This document shows positions 19,701 to 27,359 of a DNA stretch of 48,469 nucleotides, piece by piece. Each line of letters begins with the position of its first letter. Within the stretch, counting starts at the first letter, position 1. Position numbers and translations under genes: made by a program. The DNA is taken from assembly GCA_002497295.1 (NCBI GenBank), contig DANO01000001.1, positions 1 to 48,469 of the forward strand. The letters run 5' to 3'. Under the pieces are notes generated by a model. The model saw nothing but the letters and a program-made list of their open reading frames with translations, ran no database searches and had not been told where the DNA came from. Origin of the DNA: Euryarchaeota archaeon UBA171 (lineage in GTDB: Archaea > Thermoplasmatota > Poseidoniia > Poseidoniales > Thalassarchaeaceae).

Positions 19701-20405
19701 CTAGAGTGGATCTATCCATTCATGCTTCTTGAATTCGTGCTGATTCTTGCAATAATTCTCGATGTCTTGATTGATGTGCAAAGCAAGAAGAGAGGTTCGG
19801 ATATTAGTGTTAGAAGTGGATTCGGAGAGGTTATCTTTGCATTCTCGGTTATCCTTCTTTCGTGGGGTCCAGCCGGGATTCTTGCAGTCATGAGGGGGCT
19901 TTACAGTTCGGTGAAGGACAGGCGTACGAAAGAGGCGGGTGCGATTGCGCTTTTGCTACCTGTTTCCGTCGTTTCCTTAGAGCCCAGTTTGAGTTTCATC
20001 TCCTCAGTGGTTGATTCGCTGATAATTGGAGAATTATTGGTTTTCATGTTGATTCTCTTTGCAGGTATCTTCGTTGATATTGAACGATGGGTCACTCCCT
20101 CAGTTCAGAATGCACACATCCTTCTCCTTATCGTATCTCTGACAATCCTGAGGCTTGAGTTTGGCGTGATCTTGCTCATCTTGGTTTCCTTAGTGGTTTG
20201 GTCGTATGGAATTTTGAGGCTTAGAAGAGGGTTGCGCGTATTGGGCTTGGTTGATCTGGCGATCGCCTCATTCGGAGGCGTTATGCTCTGGCTCTCAGAC
20301 ATGTCTGCTGCTTGGCTTCTTATTCTCACCACCTCAGTGTCGATAGAATTGGCAATTATCCTTTGGTTGAGCCAGCGAGACATGGAAGTCCTGGAAATAG
20401 ACTGA
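16743..20405 (+). CDS. Very large multi-pass membrane protein, function unknown
   Basis: The 1220-residue protein has an acidic, Ser/Asp-rich cytoplasmic N-terminus of about 90 residues and then roughly thirty hydrophobic segments. A charged linker at about 772-830 (ELKAVAERDRRREE and a following Ser/Glu-rich part) splits the membrane part into two halves. No transporter signature, ATPase motif or glycosyltransferase motif was found. The longest start is ATG 16743. ATG 16812 has AGGAG four bases upstream (16803-16807) and is a credible alternative that would shorten the tail by 23 residues. The next gene, an anchored FKBP-like protein, follows after about 50 nt in the same direction. A channel, lipid-related or scaffold role is all that can be guessed. 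Confidence 0.75.
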   Translation: MPIVQQQGLMRRDEDSIIRNRSFMLEGVLELAADIDSSTQDNDSSERVADIDEAFGRIPEAFVPSEDINGSDNGVETVFLRQSERKISWAMMSIMVVVYSAMSLLIGLVLNPMAAIPLLFLLASFGLFLGERWIGKSELNLLGVTWVIISMKILYGTALELNRWEMGDLLPLELSGVGIALCMLVVFNVVLAYRHNSDAIAAQATLVLLAIGSTAGSVAGEDGVIVMILVAVLLLHGLAVHRSSGNLASLGIAASNLWVGMHAITDGFEIGSLTVVSLDHPLKLFMAMVVVNGTNAMVATRFSSSPNWFSSALEHSGIAKPGLWGISVMLSMIGALMVVGSVRENLAFASAIILLLAIAYFSSYLVVRGSSKRSVWMMSSISLSLLITTLLGIENGVFTSSLDPYWAFSAGGAVALVGMLVVHQGKVSNTVLWTGSIGISILLLVLIPLDGSVEHGLAWVLLIFGTMHSAGGWLAIKRGSPSLAGVAALTPWVWPPVLVLIDEVGVTFSSARELSGAADGALEIGGEIFVAYLAISLILSVFVCSRFGDSSLNISSGIIGTSEISASIKQSGTLDLWNLALWIPVSSTALLLLSGHLTDLEAPLILMVISIGHAWFSLIGIRRDSSMSIPIFIGLGGVLLQWIGADASMLILVIAVGVLVPLALSSWESGKDWIGLCVQSGPVLLLMPGASMGSYETSVEWIPDPIICALVVGMATTSVGMFRTGVQKSILPVATVVMLHSSMLCVLTVLDGRVEGIAVAIVVFGVSSIWFVTRGEILRELKAVAERDRRREEILSIGSSTSEQDVHRPIVEAHKNAGASGQSYVDEVRHFPMIAIGVIGIVCVSLVLASFILGPRPIFVLSAGSFLVIIVALEGARMRHVGVGMANTLGSDATHAVAVIGIGCAIVFGHINPSSSVNDLTDLGVAIPVILLLGIATFANGRKGLLERRSMIDWIVYPLTAIRVAGFIIIGSLPAPLSVDPLEGGFLEWIYPFMLLEFVLILAIILDVLIDVQSKKRGSDISVRSGFGEVIFAFSVILLSWGPAGILAVMRGLYSSVKDRRTKEAGAIALLLPVSVVSLEPSLSFISSVVDSLIIGELLVFMLILFAGIFVDIERWVTPSVQNAHILLLIVSLTILRLEFGVILLILVSLVVWSYGILRLRRGLRVLGLVDLAIASFGGVMLWLSDMSAAWLLILTTSVSIELAIILWLSQRDMEVLEID

Positions 20406-20457
20406 CAATGGCCCACTATGGGCGAATGTTGATTGCAGCGACTATTGAGTCGGTGTT

Positions 20458-21417
20458 GTGACAGGACCCTGGATCTCGGATACCGCCGAGGAAATTGAGC
20501 ATCCAATGGTGCCTCTGGGAATCAATAGAATGGCTATTCCTAGAGCAGCCATCTTGTTGTCAATGGCAATGGCTGCGATGATTCTTCTGTCGACCATCAT
20601 TGTTGGATACAGCGTTTGGAAATTCACGGACATCAATCAAGATGCATTCGATGCGACGGATAGGTCGTTGATACAGGATCCTGGAAGTGATAGATGGTAC
20701 TGGGAGGTTACTCTTCTGTACGACTCTTGCGCCCCCAGACTCGACGACTGGGACTGGCCGGATGTTCTTGCAGACCAGGATGACCTGTTTCTACTCCCTG
20801 GAGAAGTCCGATGCGATTGGGAGCATCAAGGACAAGGAGATAGGGCATCCTTGGTAGTGCACAATAGGGGGAATCAATCGCTTGATCTAGTCTTGGAGAT
20901 AATTGGGGGTTCGGTCATATTCGCAGAGGGCGGTGAACCGGATCTAACAATCATTGACTTGGAAGGCAATGATTCCATGGTCTTGGAGATGATTCTGACG
21001 GAAGACGTTACGGATCATCAAGTGCAGATTATTGTCTCGCATCTGCAAGTCATGCAAGCCCAGGTACTGCTGGATATGACTGTATTTTCCGGAGGTCAAA
21101 CTAAGGATATCCATGTTGGTGATGGTGACCGAGTGGATGTCCACTACACTGTGTGGGACGCCGATACTGGGGAGGAACTTGATCAAGGAGATTTGATTGT
21201 CACTGCGGGTAATGATCCTGCATGGATTGAGGGTTTCGGGTGGTCTGCAATAGGACTCGATATAGACGGCGACAGGGGGCTTCTTCCTGGCATCGATACC
21301 GGCACGTCTCACACTACCCTGCTTCCTCCTGAGCTGGCATATGATGACGAGGGTGATGAGTTGCAGGGACGATGGCTTAGATTCGAGCTCAGTATAAATC
21401 GTGGCCCTCTAACTTAA
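20458..21417 (+). CDS. Membrane-anchored protein with degenerate FKBP-type prolyl isomerase domain
   Basis: The 319-residue protein has one hydrophobic segment near residues 26-50 (AILLSMAMAAMILLSTIIVG), an extracytoplasmic middle region with Cys and acidic residues, and a C-terminal FKBP-like domain from about residue 215. The domain shows VDVHYTVWDADTGEELDQG (FKBP V-x-V-H-Y-T-G) and later LLPPELAYDDEGDELQG (FKBP I-P-P-E-L-A-Y-G-x-x-G). The central W-x-x-G-L-x-G-M part is weak, so activity is uncertain; a chaperone-like role outside the cell is inferred. The start used is GTG 20458; ATG 20506 or ATG 20530 would still keep the anchor. It lies between the large membrane protein and the methyltransferase. 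Confidence 0.7.
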   Translation: MTGPWISDTAEEIEHPMVPLGINRMAIPRAAILLSMAMAAMILLSTIIVGYSVWKFTDINQDAFDATDRSLIQDPGSDRWYWEVTLLYDSCAPRLDDWDWPDVLADQDDLFLLPGEVRCDWEHQGQGDRASLVVHNRGNQSLDLVLEIIGGSVIFAEGGEPDLTIIDLEGNDSMVLEMILTEDVTDHQVQIIVSHLQVMQAQVLLDMTVFSGGQTKDIHVGDGDRVDVHYTVWDADTGEELDQGDLIVTAGNDPAWIEGFGWSAIGLDIDGDRGLLPGIDTGTSHTTLLPPELAYDDEGDELQGRWLRFELSINRGPLT

Positions 21418-21429
21418 GCAGGTTTCGAA

Positions 21430-22638
21430 ATGAGTGATCTAGAACGCCCTCGGATAGTTAATCCTGAGATGGACGAGCTTCGATTCGATGATGATAGCGA
21501 GGTATTTCGTCGACTTTTGACACCAGAGATTATCTGCAATTTCAGAGCCTCTCAGGTGCCTTTTTCTCGCATCCCAGATGGTTTCATCTTGGATCCAGCT
21601 GCCGGTTCAGGCGGACAGCTAGCAGCATATGGCGAGAAGTTGAGGAGAGATTGCGTTGGCGTGGAGCTGTCTCCACAAAGAGCGGTGCATTGCGCGAACT
21701 CGCTCACGAGGCTTGGGCACGACAGCGCGACTCTTGCAATATGCGGTGATGGGCTTGATTCCGAAGGTGTGATGGCTCTTGTTCGAAAGAAGATTGGGGA
21801 TGTGAAAGTAGCAATGTTACACGTCGATCCTGCTAGGCCCTTGGATGCACAAAATCATTCTATTTCCGAGATGGAGCCTCCTTTGAGGCCTCTACTAGAA
21901 GCATGGTCAAATTATCTGGAGGTCGGTGAATTTGGAGTCAGCCTATTGCTCGACCTCTCGCCAAGGTTGGCCTCGAAACAGCAAATAGAGGTCGAGGCCA
22001 TCGTTAGAGAGTTATTTCCGGATGTGAATGTGATGTGGGAATGGCTAAGTCGCGGTGGCGGAAGGGTTGATCGCCTAACAATCCACACAGGAGGATTAGC
22101 ACAGGAAGATGGTGAAGTTCGCTGTATCAGACTGCATAGAGACGGTTCATTTGATGTTCTTTCAGGGAGAATGGGGGTCAATGACATCGAATGGTTGAAC
22201 ATTGATCCGACCGTTGGAGAAATCTTGGCATTGATTGATCCCGTTGTAATACGGAGTGGTCTCCGGGTGGCCTATGAAATAGGTGCAGGTCAAGAGGGTG
22301 AAATCAAGTGGGTGCATGATTCAGACAGGAGGCCAATGGCGATATTGAATGAAGAATTGCAGGGTGATTGTACTTCTAGGGCATTCACATCAATACATGG
22401 CAGAGTTGAGGAGCGGATCGAAGGATCATTGAATCTGATGATGATTGATTCGTTAGCTGCTTCGGCTATGAGGTACGGTCTTTCGGGGGTTCAGATTAGA
22501 TGTGCATGTGACCCAAAAATGCATACTAAAATCGTCAATAGGCTCGATTTGATCCTCGGAGATACAGAGGGTGAAAGGGGTTTCTTAGTTGATGCGCCAG
22601 ATGGGAATTCACTCTTTTTATGTAAGAAAATACCATAG
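21430..22638 (+). CDS. SAM-dependent methyltransferase, RNA-methylase-like
   Basis: The 402-residue protein has a class I methyltransferase core: LDPAAGSGGQLAAYG (motif I, about residues 54-68), VGVELSPQRAVHCAN (motif II) and LHVDPARP near residue 140 at the motif IV position. That D-P-A-R segment and the long C-terminal half resemble bacterial class I methyltransferases with a THUMP-like C-terminal domain, which suggests an RNA substrate; this is an inference, not a family assignment I can prove. The start has AGGT six bases upstream. Twelve bases separate it from the FKBP-like gene, and it runs toward the ribosomal block, fitting a translation-linked job. Confidence 0.7.
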   Translation: MSDLERPRIVNPEMDELRFDDDSEVFRRLLTPEIICNFRASQVPFSRIPDGFILDPAAGSGGQLAAYGEKLRRDCVGVELSPQRAVHCANSLTRLGHDSATLAICGDGLDSEGVMALVRKKIGDVKVAMLHVDPARPLDAQNHSISEMEPPLRPLLEAWSNYLEVGEFGVSLLLDLSPRLASKQQIEVEAIVRELFPDVNVMWEWLSRGGGRVDRLTIHTGGLAQEDGEVRCIRLHRDGSFDVLSGRMGVNDIEWLNIDPTVGEILALIDPVVIRSGLRVAYEIGAGQEGEIKWVHDSDRRPMAILNEELQGDCTSRAFTSIHGRVEERIEGSLNLMMIDSLAASAMRYGLSGVQIRCACDPKMHTKIVNRLDLILGDTEGERGFLVDAPDGNSLFLCKKIP

Positions 22639-22651
22639 GTGGTGAGGCCGT

Positions 22652-22731
22652 TCTATTCATAAAGAGCGGTCAAGTCGCAAGGCCGCTCGAGAGGGCCACT
22701 GGGCGACCAGTGAATACGGGGGAACCGGAAT
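22652..22731 (+). promoter_or_regulatory. rps13 upstream region: TATA-like box and two hairpins
   Basis: An AT-rich TATA-like element (TTCATAAA, ~22656-22663) is followed by GAGCGG (22664-22669) pairing with CCGCTC (22683-22688), and by CACTGG-GCGA-CCAGTG (22697-22712), a perfect 6-bp stem closed by a GNRA tetraloop. The second hairpin ends 19 nt before the rps13 start. If transcription begins about 25 nt after the TATA-like box, only the second hairpin is in the mRNA leader. Ribosomal operons often carry leader structures bound by one of their own proteins; whether this is one is unknown. Confidence 0.4.
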
Positions 22732-23199
22732 ATGGCAAAAATAGACGAAAGCCAACTAGGAGATGATTTCTCCTATATCATACGAATAGCAGACAGCGAT
22801 ATTGACGGCTTAAAGCAAGTCAAGCAAGGCCTAACTTCAATCAGAGGTATTGGGGAAAGAAGTGCTGAGCAGATTTGCAAGATAGCAGGAGTTGACGGAG
22901 GCAAGCTCTCCGGGCATCTGGAAGACAGTGAGCAAAACAAGCTTAGATCGGCGATTGATGAGTTTGCTACGATGGTCCCATGGTGGATGGTTAACAGACA
23001 GCGAGATCTGACCACCAACGAAGACGCTCATTTAGTATCCATGGATGTAAGACTAACCAAGGACGATGACGTTGCTCGTCTTGCAGCGACTAAGAGTTAC
23101 AGGGGAATACGCCATCGAAGTGGGCACAAACTGAGGGGTCAGCGTCTCCGTTCTAACGGAAGGCGTGGATCGACACTCGGTGTCGAGAGGAAGAAGTGA
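22732..23199 (+). CDS. rps13: Small ribosomal subunit protein uS13
   Basis: The 155-residue protein is the uS13 component of the 30S head, contacting the P-site tRNA and the large subunit. It has the helix-hairpin-helix part GLTSIRGIGERSAEQI (~32-47) and the basic C-terminus with KSYRGIRHRSGHKLRGQR and GRRGSTLGVERKK. Length and the N-terminal extension are archaeal. It opens the conserved archaeal order uS13-uS4-uS11-Rpo3. GGGGG lies upstream of the ATG, and a hairpin-bearing leader precedes it. Confidence 0.97.
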   Translation: MAKIDESQLGDDFSYIIRIADSDIDGLKQVKQGLTSIRGIGERSAEQICKIAGVDGGKLSGHLEDSEQNKLRSAIDEFATMVPWWMVNRQRDLTTNEDAHLVSMDVRLTKDDDVARLAATKSYRGIRHRSGHKLRGQRLRSNGRRGSTLGVERKK

Positions 23200-23210
23200 G
23201 GTGTTGAAGA

Positions 23211-23882
23211 ATGGGCCATCCTAAATTTGCACGTCCGAAAACCGACCGCCCGACCCATCCCTGGAAAGAGGCTCGCATAGAAGAAGAGCATCGACTCAAA
23301 GAGCAATTTGGCTTGAAGAAGGTCGGAGGAATGAGAGAGATATGGAGAGAGAAATCTGCTCTTCGCCGACATCGAAATCAAGCAATGAAATTGATTGGCA
23401 GAGTGGATTCTAGCGAAGGGCATTTCGCAAGAGAGAAGGGAGATCTATTACGCTCGCTTCACAACAAGGGGCTGCTTCATGAGGAGTCGTCTTTGGACGA
23501 TGTACTTTCTATTACAGTGGAACAAATGCTTTCCAGAAGGCTTCAATCCGTTGTTTACTTCAAGGGCCTAGCCCCTTCTATACGCTCAGCTAGAACTCTG
23601 ATCGTACACGGGCACATCTCTATTGGCGATCAAAGAATGACTGTCCCTGGTTACAAGATTCTCCGAAGTGAAGAAGAGCATCTCGGATATTCTCCAAGTT
23701 CGCCCTACATGGACCCACAGCATGCATTCCGAAAGGAAATGGAAGAGCGCAGAATGCCAGGGTCGACGAATGAAGAAGATGATGCAGGTAACAATGCAGA
23801 GGAAGAATTCGTTGAGCAAGTGAAGGCAGATGCTGAAAAGGCTCCTACTATCGAAGATACGATTCCTAAGGAGGGAGAATGA
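23211..23882 (+). CDS. rps4: Small ribosomal subunit protein uS4
   Basis: The 223-residue protein is a primary 16S rRNA-binding protein that nucleates 30S assembly. It has the N-terminal archaeal uS4 region (MGHPKFARPKTDRPTHPWK) and an S4 RNA-binding domain around RRLQSVVYFKGLAPSIRSAR and VHGHISIGDQRMTVPGY. The last ~50 residues form an acidic tail (NEEDDAGNNAEEE and on) that is longer than in many archaeal uS4 proteins. A perfect GAGGTG SD overlaps the uS13 stop. The stop overlaps the uS11 start as ATGA, so translation is coupled. Confidence 0.97.
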   Translation: MGHPKFARPKTDRPTHPWKEARIEEEHRLKEQFGLKKVGGMREIWREKSALRRHRNQAMKLIGRVDSSEGHFAREKGDLLRSLHNKGLLHEESSLDDVLSITVEQMLSRRLQSVVYFKGLAPSIRSARTLIVHGHISIGDQRMTVPGYKILRSEEEHLGYSPSSPYMDPQHAFRKEMEERRMPGSTNEEDDAGNNAEEEFVEQVKADAEKAPTIEDTIPKEGE

Positions 23883-24262
23883 TGGGAAGGAAAGCGGTTC
23901 TCCACATATTCACGACTTACAACAACGTGCTCATGACTGCAACCGACCTTACAGGTGCCGAAACTATCGGAAAGGTCTCTGGAGGCATGATTACCAAGAA
24001 GGGGAGCGACAAGAGCAGTCAGTTCGCCGCCATGAGGTCGGCTGAGAGGATGGCTGAACTTCTTTTTGAGAAGGAATTTGATCAAGTCATAGTGAAGTAC
24101 AGGGGTGCAGGAGGCAATAGATCTCCAAACGCACCCGGTGCAACGGCCGCAATACGAGCATTGACCCGTGCGGGCGTCCAAGTGGCAAGAATCGAAGATG
24201 TGACCCCCATCCCAACAGATGGGACCAAGAAGAAGGGAGGACGACGTGGTCGTCGAGTATGA
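23879..24262 (+). CDS. rps11: Small ribosomal subunit protein uS11
   Basis: The 127-residue protein belongs to the 30S platform next to the mRNA exit. Family features are HIFTTYNNVLMTATDLTGAE near the start, GGNRSPNAPGATAAIRAL, and a basic KKKGGRRGRRV end that is typical of archaeal/eukaryotic uS11. Two ATG codons lie in tandem (23879 and 23882); the first overlaps the uS4 stop by four bases and was used. Rpo3 follows after nine bases with a strong SD. Confidence 0.97.
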   Translation: MMGRKAVLHIFTTYNNVLMTATDLTGAETIGKVSGGMITKKGSDKSSQFAAMRSAERMAELLFEKEFDQVIVKYRGAGGNRSPNAPGATAAIRALTRAGVQVARIEDVTPIPTDGTKKKGGRRGRRV

Positions 24263-24271
24263 GGTGATAAC

Positions 24272-25258
24272 ATGGTATCTGTAGAAATTATTTCCGAAGA
24301 AGATGATTTGATTACTGTCCTCTTCAAGGATGCTGATCGTGCACTCTTGAACGCAGTTAGGCGGAATCTGATGGCACATATCCCGAAGATGGCTGTAGAC
24401 AGCGTGAGATTCCAGATGGGGACATATGATCAATGTGTGAAATGTGGGCATCTCAATCCGGCGGGTGTCGCTAGACGCTCAGCAGGGGGAACGGGGTGTT
24501 CCAAGTGTGACACGCCTTTCGAGAAGGAAGGCGAAGACTACGTTGTATGGGAGACTAACAGCGCAATATCGGATGAGATGATAGCCCAGAGAATGGCGAT
24601 GATTCCAATCCCAACAGACACAGGAAAATACTCGTTTGAGGGAGAATGTCCGGATTGCAAAGACCTGGTAGAGGAAGATAGGGGCTGCCCGACATGCAAC
24701 ATGATCTACACACTTCGTGCCTTTGGATCTAAGGAAGGGAGTACTGTCACCGCTGGTGATCTTGTTTTCCTAGGGGATGATTCAGGGAGCGTTCCTGAGA
24801 AGTATCGAGACATACCGATTACAAGACTCTATGAAGGTCAGATGATGGAATTTTGGGCCACTGCGAAGATGGGATATGGCAGGGACCACGCAAAATGGTC
24901 TCCTGTTTCAGGAGTAACCTTCTTCCCGCGGCAGATTGGAGTTATCAATAACGCTAAGAAAGCCAAAACTCTGTTCGACATGGGACTTAGGGTATCTAAG
25001 AAAGACTTCACAGATGGGAGGCTAGAGGATATTTCCAAGGTATTAGATCTGAAGAAAGACCTTCACAACGTTGGGTCTGGAACGGGACTGAAAGATTCTT
25101 TTTCTGACGCCATAGGACTTGAAGATGTAGTGGATGAATTCATCATGACTTTCGAAACAGATGCGTCGATGAGTCCTGCTGATGCTCTGAATGCATCCTT
25201 TGCTAAACTCTCTGAGCGTTTCAGTGCAATCAAGGACGATATTGAACACGTTCTCTGA
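24272..25258 (+). CDS. rpo3: DNA-directed RNA polymerase subunit Rpo3 (subunit D) with an extra zinc ribbon
   Basis: The 328-residue protein is the alpha-like assembly subunit that pairs with Rpo11. It is longer than usual for archaeal D (~260-270). Family parts are ADRALLNAVRRNLMAHIPKMA (~21-41), NSAISDEMIAQRMAMIPI (96-113), DIPITRLYEGQMMEF and GRDHAKWSPVSG (203-214). The cysteine cluster C126-x2-C129-x9-C139-x2-C142 lies where canonical archaeal D carries its Cys motif. A second cluster, C55-x2-C58-x17-C76-x2-C79, lies in an insertion after RFQMGTYDQ that I do not know from other archaeal D subunits. GAGGTGAT lies three bases before the ATG. The gene stands in its usual place after uS11. 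Confidence 0.94.
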   Translation: MVSVEIISEEDDLITVLFKDADRALLNAVRRNLMAHIPKMAVDSVRFQMGTYDQCVKCGHLNPAGVARRSAGGTGCSKCDTPFEKEGEDYVVWETNSAISDEMIAQRMAMIPIPTDTGKYSFEGECPDCKDLVEEDRGCPTCNMIYTLRAFGSKEGSTVTAGDLVFLGDDSGSVPEKYRDIPITRLYEGQMMEFWATAKMGYGRDHAKWSPVSGVTFFPRQIGVINNAKKAKTLFDMGLRVSKKDFTDGRLEDISKVLDLKKDLHNVGSGTGLKDSFSDAIGLEDVVDEFIMTFETDASMSPADALNASFAKLSERFSAIKDDIEHVL

Positions 25259-25292
25259 TGGGTTACCTAATGCCTTCAAGGACTGATGCCCA

Positions 25293-26282
25293 GTGGGGGT
25301 CGAAATGAATCTCCCGGCGATTGGGCATGCCTCCTGTGGTGGGCATGTCACGCTATTGTTCACAGTGGAAGACGATGCTCCTGAAGCGCATCTGCAAGGC
25401 AGCAGAGGTGCTGGTATTTGTCTCGACACCGGTTGTGATGTTGCAGCCAGGGGATTGACCGGCGATTGGGGCCTGGATATTCGTTTCGAAGGTCATCAAG
25501 GGAATGCCGATCTAGTTCGAGAAATTATCGAGGTCGTTGCAGAAGACTTGCCTCAGATCAAACAAAAAAACTGGACTCTGATCATTCGTAATCGCCTGCC
25601 TCCTTCACAAGGATTCGGGATGTCAGCTGCTCTGGCTGTCGCAACTTCAAGAGCTATTCAACGTGCAATGGGAGAGGAATATGAGATTTCTCTTAGACGG
25701 TCGATGTTACATGCACACGTATGTGAAAGGAGGACTTCTTCGGGATTGGGGGATGTATTAGGAATTTCAGCGGGAGGTGTTGAGATACGAACTTCGCCTG
25801 GATCTCCGTTCTCAGGGAGTGGCCTGCAAAGTGGGCCAGGAGTCTCGAGGGGTTGGTCCGACTCAATGGAAGTGATTCTCATATGGCCCGACAAGGAAGG
25901 TCACCATACAAGCGAGTACATCAATGACCCTCTTTGGAAAAAGAGCATCACTCAATCTGGGGATAGATTACTCTCTACGCTTGAAGGAAAATGGGGAGAA
26001 GACTCCTGGAATGATTTGATATCATGTGCGCGGTCATTCGTGAAAGAAAGTGGTCTTTTGAATGACAGTAGCAGAATGGACCTGCTCAATATGGTTGAAG
26101 ATTCAATCACAAAGAGTGGTGAAGACGCAGTGGCCTCGCTATGTCTGTTGGGCAGAAGCATAATCGTGACAAAGAAGAAGTTGGGAAGTGAAGTTGACTT
26201 TGAGGCCTTGATCGTCGAGATTCGTAAGACGGGACTTGAATGCGTGAAGGTGGGAATAAGCGATGCAGGATCGCATCTATGA
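25293..26282 (+). CDS. Pantoate kinase, archaeal GHMP family
   Basis: The 329-residue protein would phosphorylate pantoate to 4-phosphopantoate in the archaeal route to coenzyme A. It has the GHMP-kinase glycine-rich loop LPPSQGFGMSAALAVATS (~106-123) and the family segments SSGLGDVLGISAGGVEIR (~150-167) and RTSPGSP. The loop P-S-Q-G-F-G-M-S is the pantoate kinase variant rather than that of mevalonate or homoserine kinase. GTG 25293 is the longest start; ATG 25305, preceded by GGGGGTCGAA, is the better candidate. It follows rpo3 by 34 nt, where most archaea place rpl18e, rpl13 and rps9. Its 3' end overlaps the convergent nuclease-like gene by six bases. Confidence 0.85.
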   Translation: MGVEMNLPAIGHASCGGHVTLLFTVEDDAPEAHLQGSRGAGICLDTGCDVAARGLTGDWGLDIRFEGHQGNADLVREIIEVVAEDLPQIKQKNWTLIIRNRLPPSQGFGMSAALAVATSRAIQRAMGEEYEISLRRSMLHAHVCERRTSSGLGDVLGISAGGVEIRTSPGSPFSGSGLQSGPGVSRGWSDSMEVILIWPDKEGHHTSEYINDPLWKKSITQSGDRLLSTLEGKWGEDSWNDLISCARSFVKESGLLNDSSRMDLLNMVEDSITKSGEDAVASLCLLGRSIIVTKKKLGSEVDFEALIVEIRKTGLECVKVGISDAGSHL

Positions 26283-27311
26283 TCTGTTATTCTCGTGAAA
26301 GGTATCCAAATCAGAAAGATCCAGGGGCGAGGAGTCGAGGAGGACTGCTCCTTCCAGGCCAAGAGCTTCGCAAAAGCCATGCCTATACACGATAGCGCCT
26401 TGACCATATTCGGAAACATAACGGTCAACCTGCTTCTGAGTTTTCTTTCGGGGGAACTTCAATGCAGCACCAAAGAAATGCTTAGCATCTATCCATGCAC
26501 ATGGAACCCCATTTATTCTAACGTCGTCGAGAAGAAGGAGGTCTGGCGTAATGATTGCTCTTCCCTCGCTTCTCTTCTGCTCTACCTCAAGATCTTCTTG
26601 CTTTCTGAAACGGACGCCGATGGAGGAGAAGTATGAACACAGAATGTGCTCGAAAACCTCAGCCGCTGTCTGCGTCTCGGATTGATTCACTGAACTAACA
26701 CGGTCCGCTTCCTCTGCGAGTTGGAATTGTTCGAAATCACGTTCTTTGAGTCTGGATTTTGGAGATTTTAGAGATTCTTTGATCTTATTCTTCGACCATC
26801 CGCGTCCGGTAAGGATAGCTCGGAATGTATTGACAGGGGGCGCGTCAAAGCGCTTGGATAGAGAAAGTACAGAATCCCCACTTTCGTATCTTCTTCGAAG
26901 TTCGTTGGAACGACGCATCAAACGTCCATGCGAATAGACGCTTTTCTCTTGATTCAACGCGGCTCTGAGTGAAAGAGCCTGCTCTAGGGTGATGTCTAAA
27001 TCGGAAATCTGTTTTGAAATTTCATCAACCCTCTCTTGGGGAAGGAATCCGAATTCTCCTGGGCGGCTGACGATATCGCCTGTCTTTTTCTGAACTGCCT
27101 TGGCCACTGCATTGACGGGCCAATCAATCTCTATCTTCTGAGGAGGTGGATCGATACTCTCCGGAATACCCATCGGGGAGGGGGAAATTTCGAATCTCTC
27201 AAGTGCTCTCCGGACCGCTTCAGAGTTCTGTTGACCTTTGGCCTTAGCCTTACTTGGTCCTCTCTGAGAGCGGCTTTGCCTCCGTGGCCCGCCGTCTTTC
27301 TTATCGCTCAA
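26277..27311 (-). CDS. CDIN1/C15orf41-type (TPD domain) PD-(D/E)xK nuclease-like protein
   Basis: This 344-residue protein has a basic, disordered N-terminus (first ~60 residues), a helical middle region with a likely helix-turn-helix (LRRRYESGDSVLSLSKRFD, ~138-156), and a C-terminal restriction-endonuclease-like domain. The domain shows Thr255-Pro256-Asp257 (TPD motif), then WIDAK (273-277), together a PD-(D/E)xK pattern, and EYGQGAIVYRHGF (301-313). The order HTH, TPD, W-I-[DE]-x-K, G-x-G-x-x-[IV]-Y-x-x-G-F matches human CDIN1, whose gene is mutated in congenital dyserythropoietic anaemia type I. Family and motif calls are from pattern memory. Biochemical function in archaea is unknown. It lies downstream of leuS and the DCC gene on the same strand. 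Confidence 0.75.
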   Translation of the reverse strand: MSDKKDGGPRRQSRSQRGPSKAKAKGQQNSEAVRRALERFEISPSPMGIPESIDPPPQKIEIDWPVNAVAKAVQKKTGDIVSRPGEFGFLPQERVDEISKQISDLDITLEQALSLRAALNQEKSVYSHGRLMRRSNELRRRYESGDSVLSLSKRFDAPPVNTFRAILTGRGWSKNKIKESLKSPKSRLKERDFEQFQLAEEADRVSSVNQSETQTAAEVFEHILCSYFSSIGVRFRKQEDLEVEQKRSEGRAIITPDLLLLDDVRINGVPCAWIDAKHFFGAALKFPRKKTQKQVDRYVSEYGQGAIVYRHGFCEALGLEGAVLLDSSPLDLSDLDTFHENNRS

Positions 27312-27359
27312 CGTTCATCCGTGTGGCCACCCTGACATGAACCCAGCGTACGATACGGA

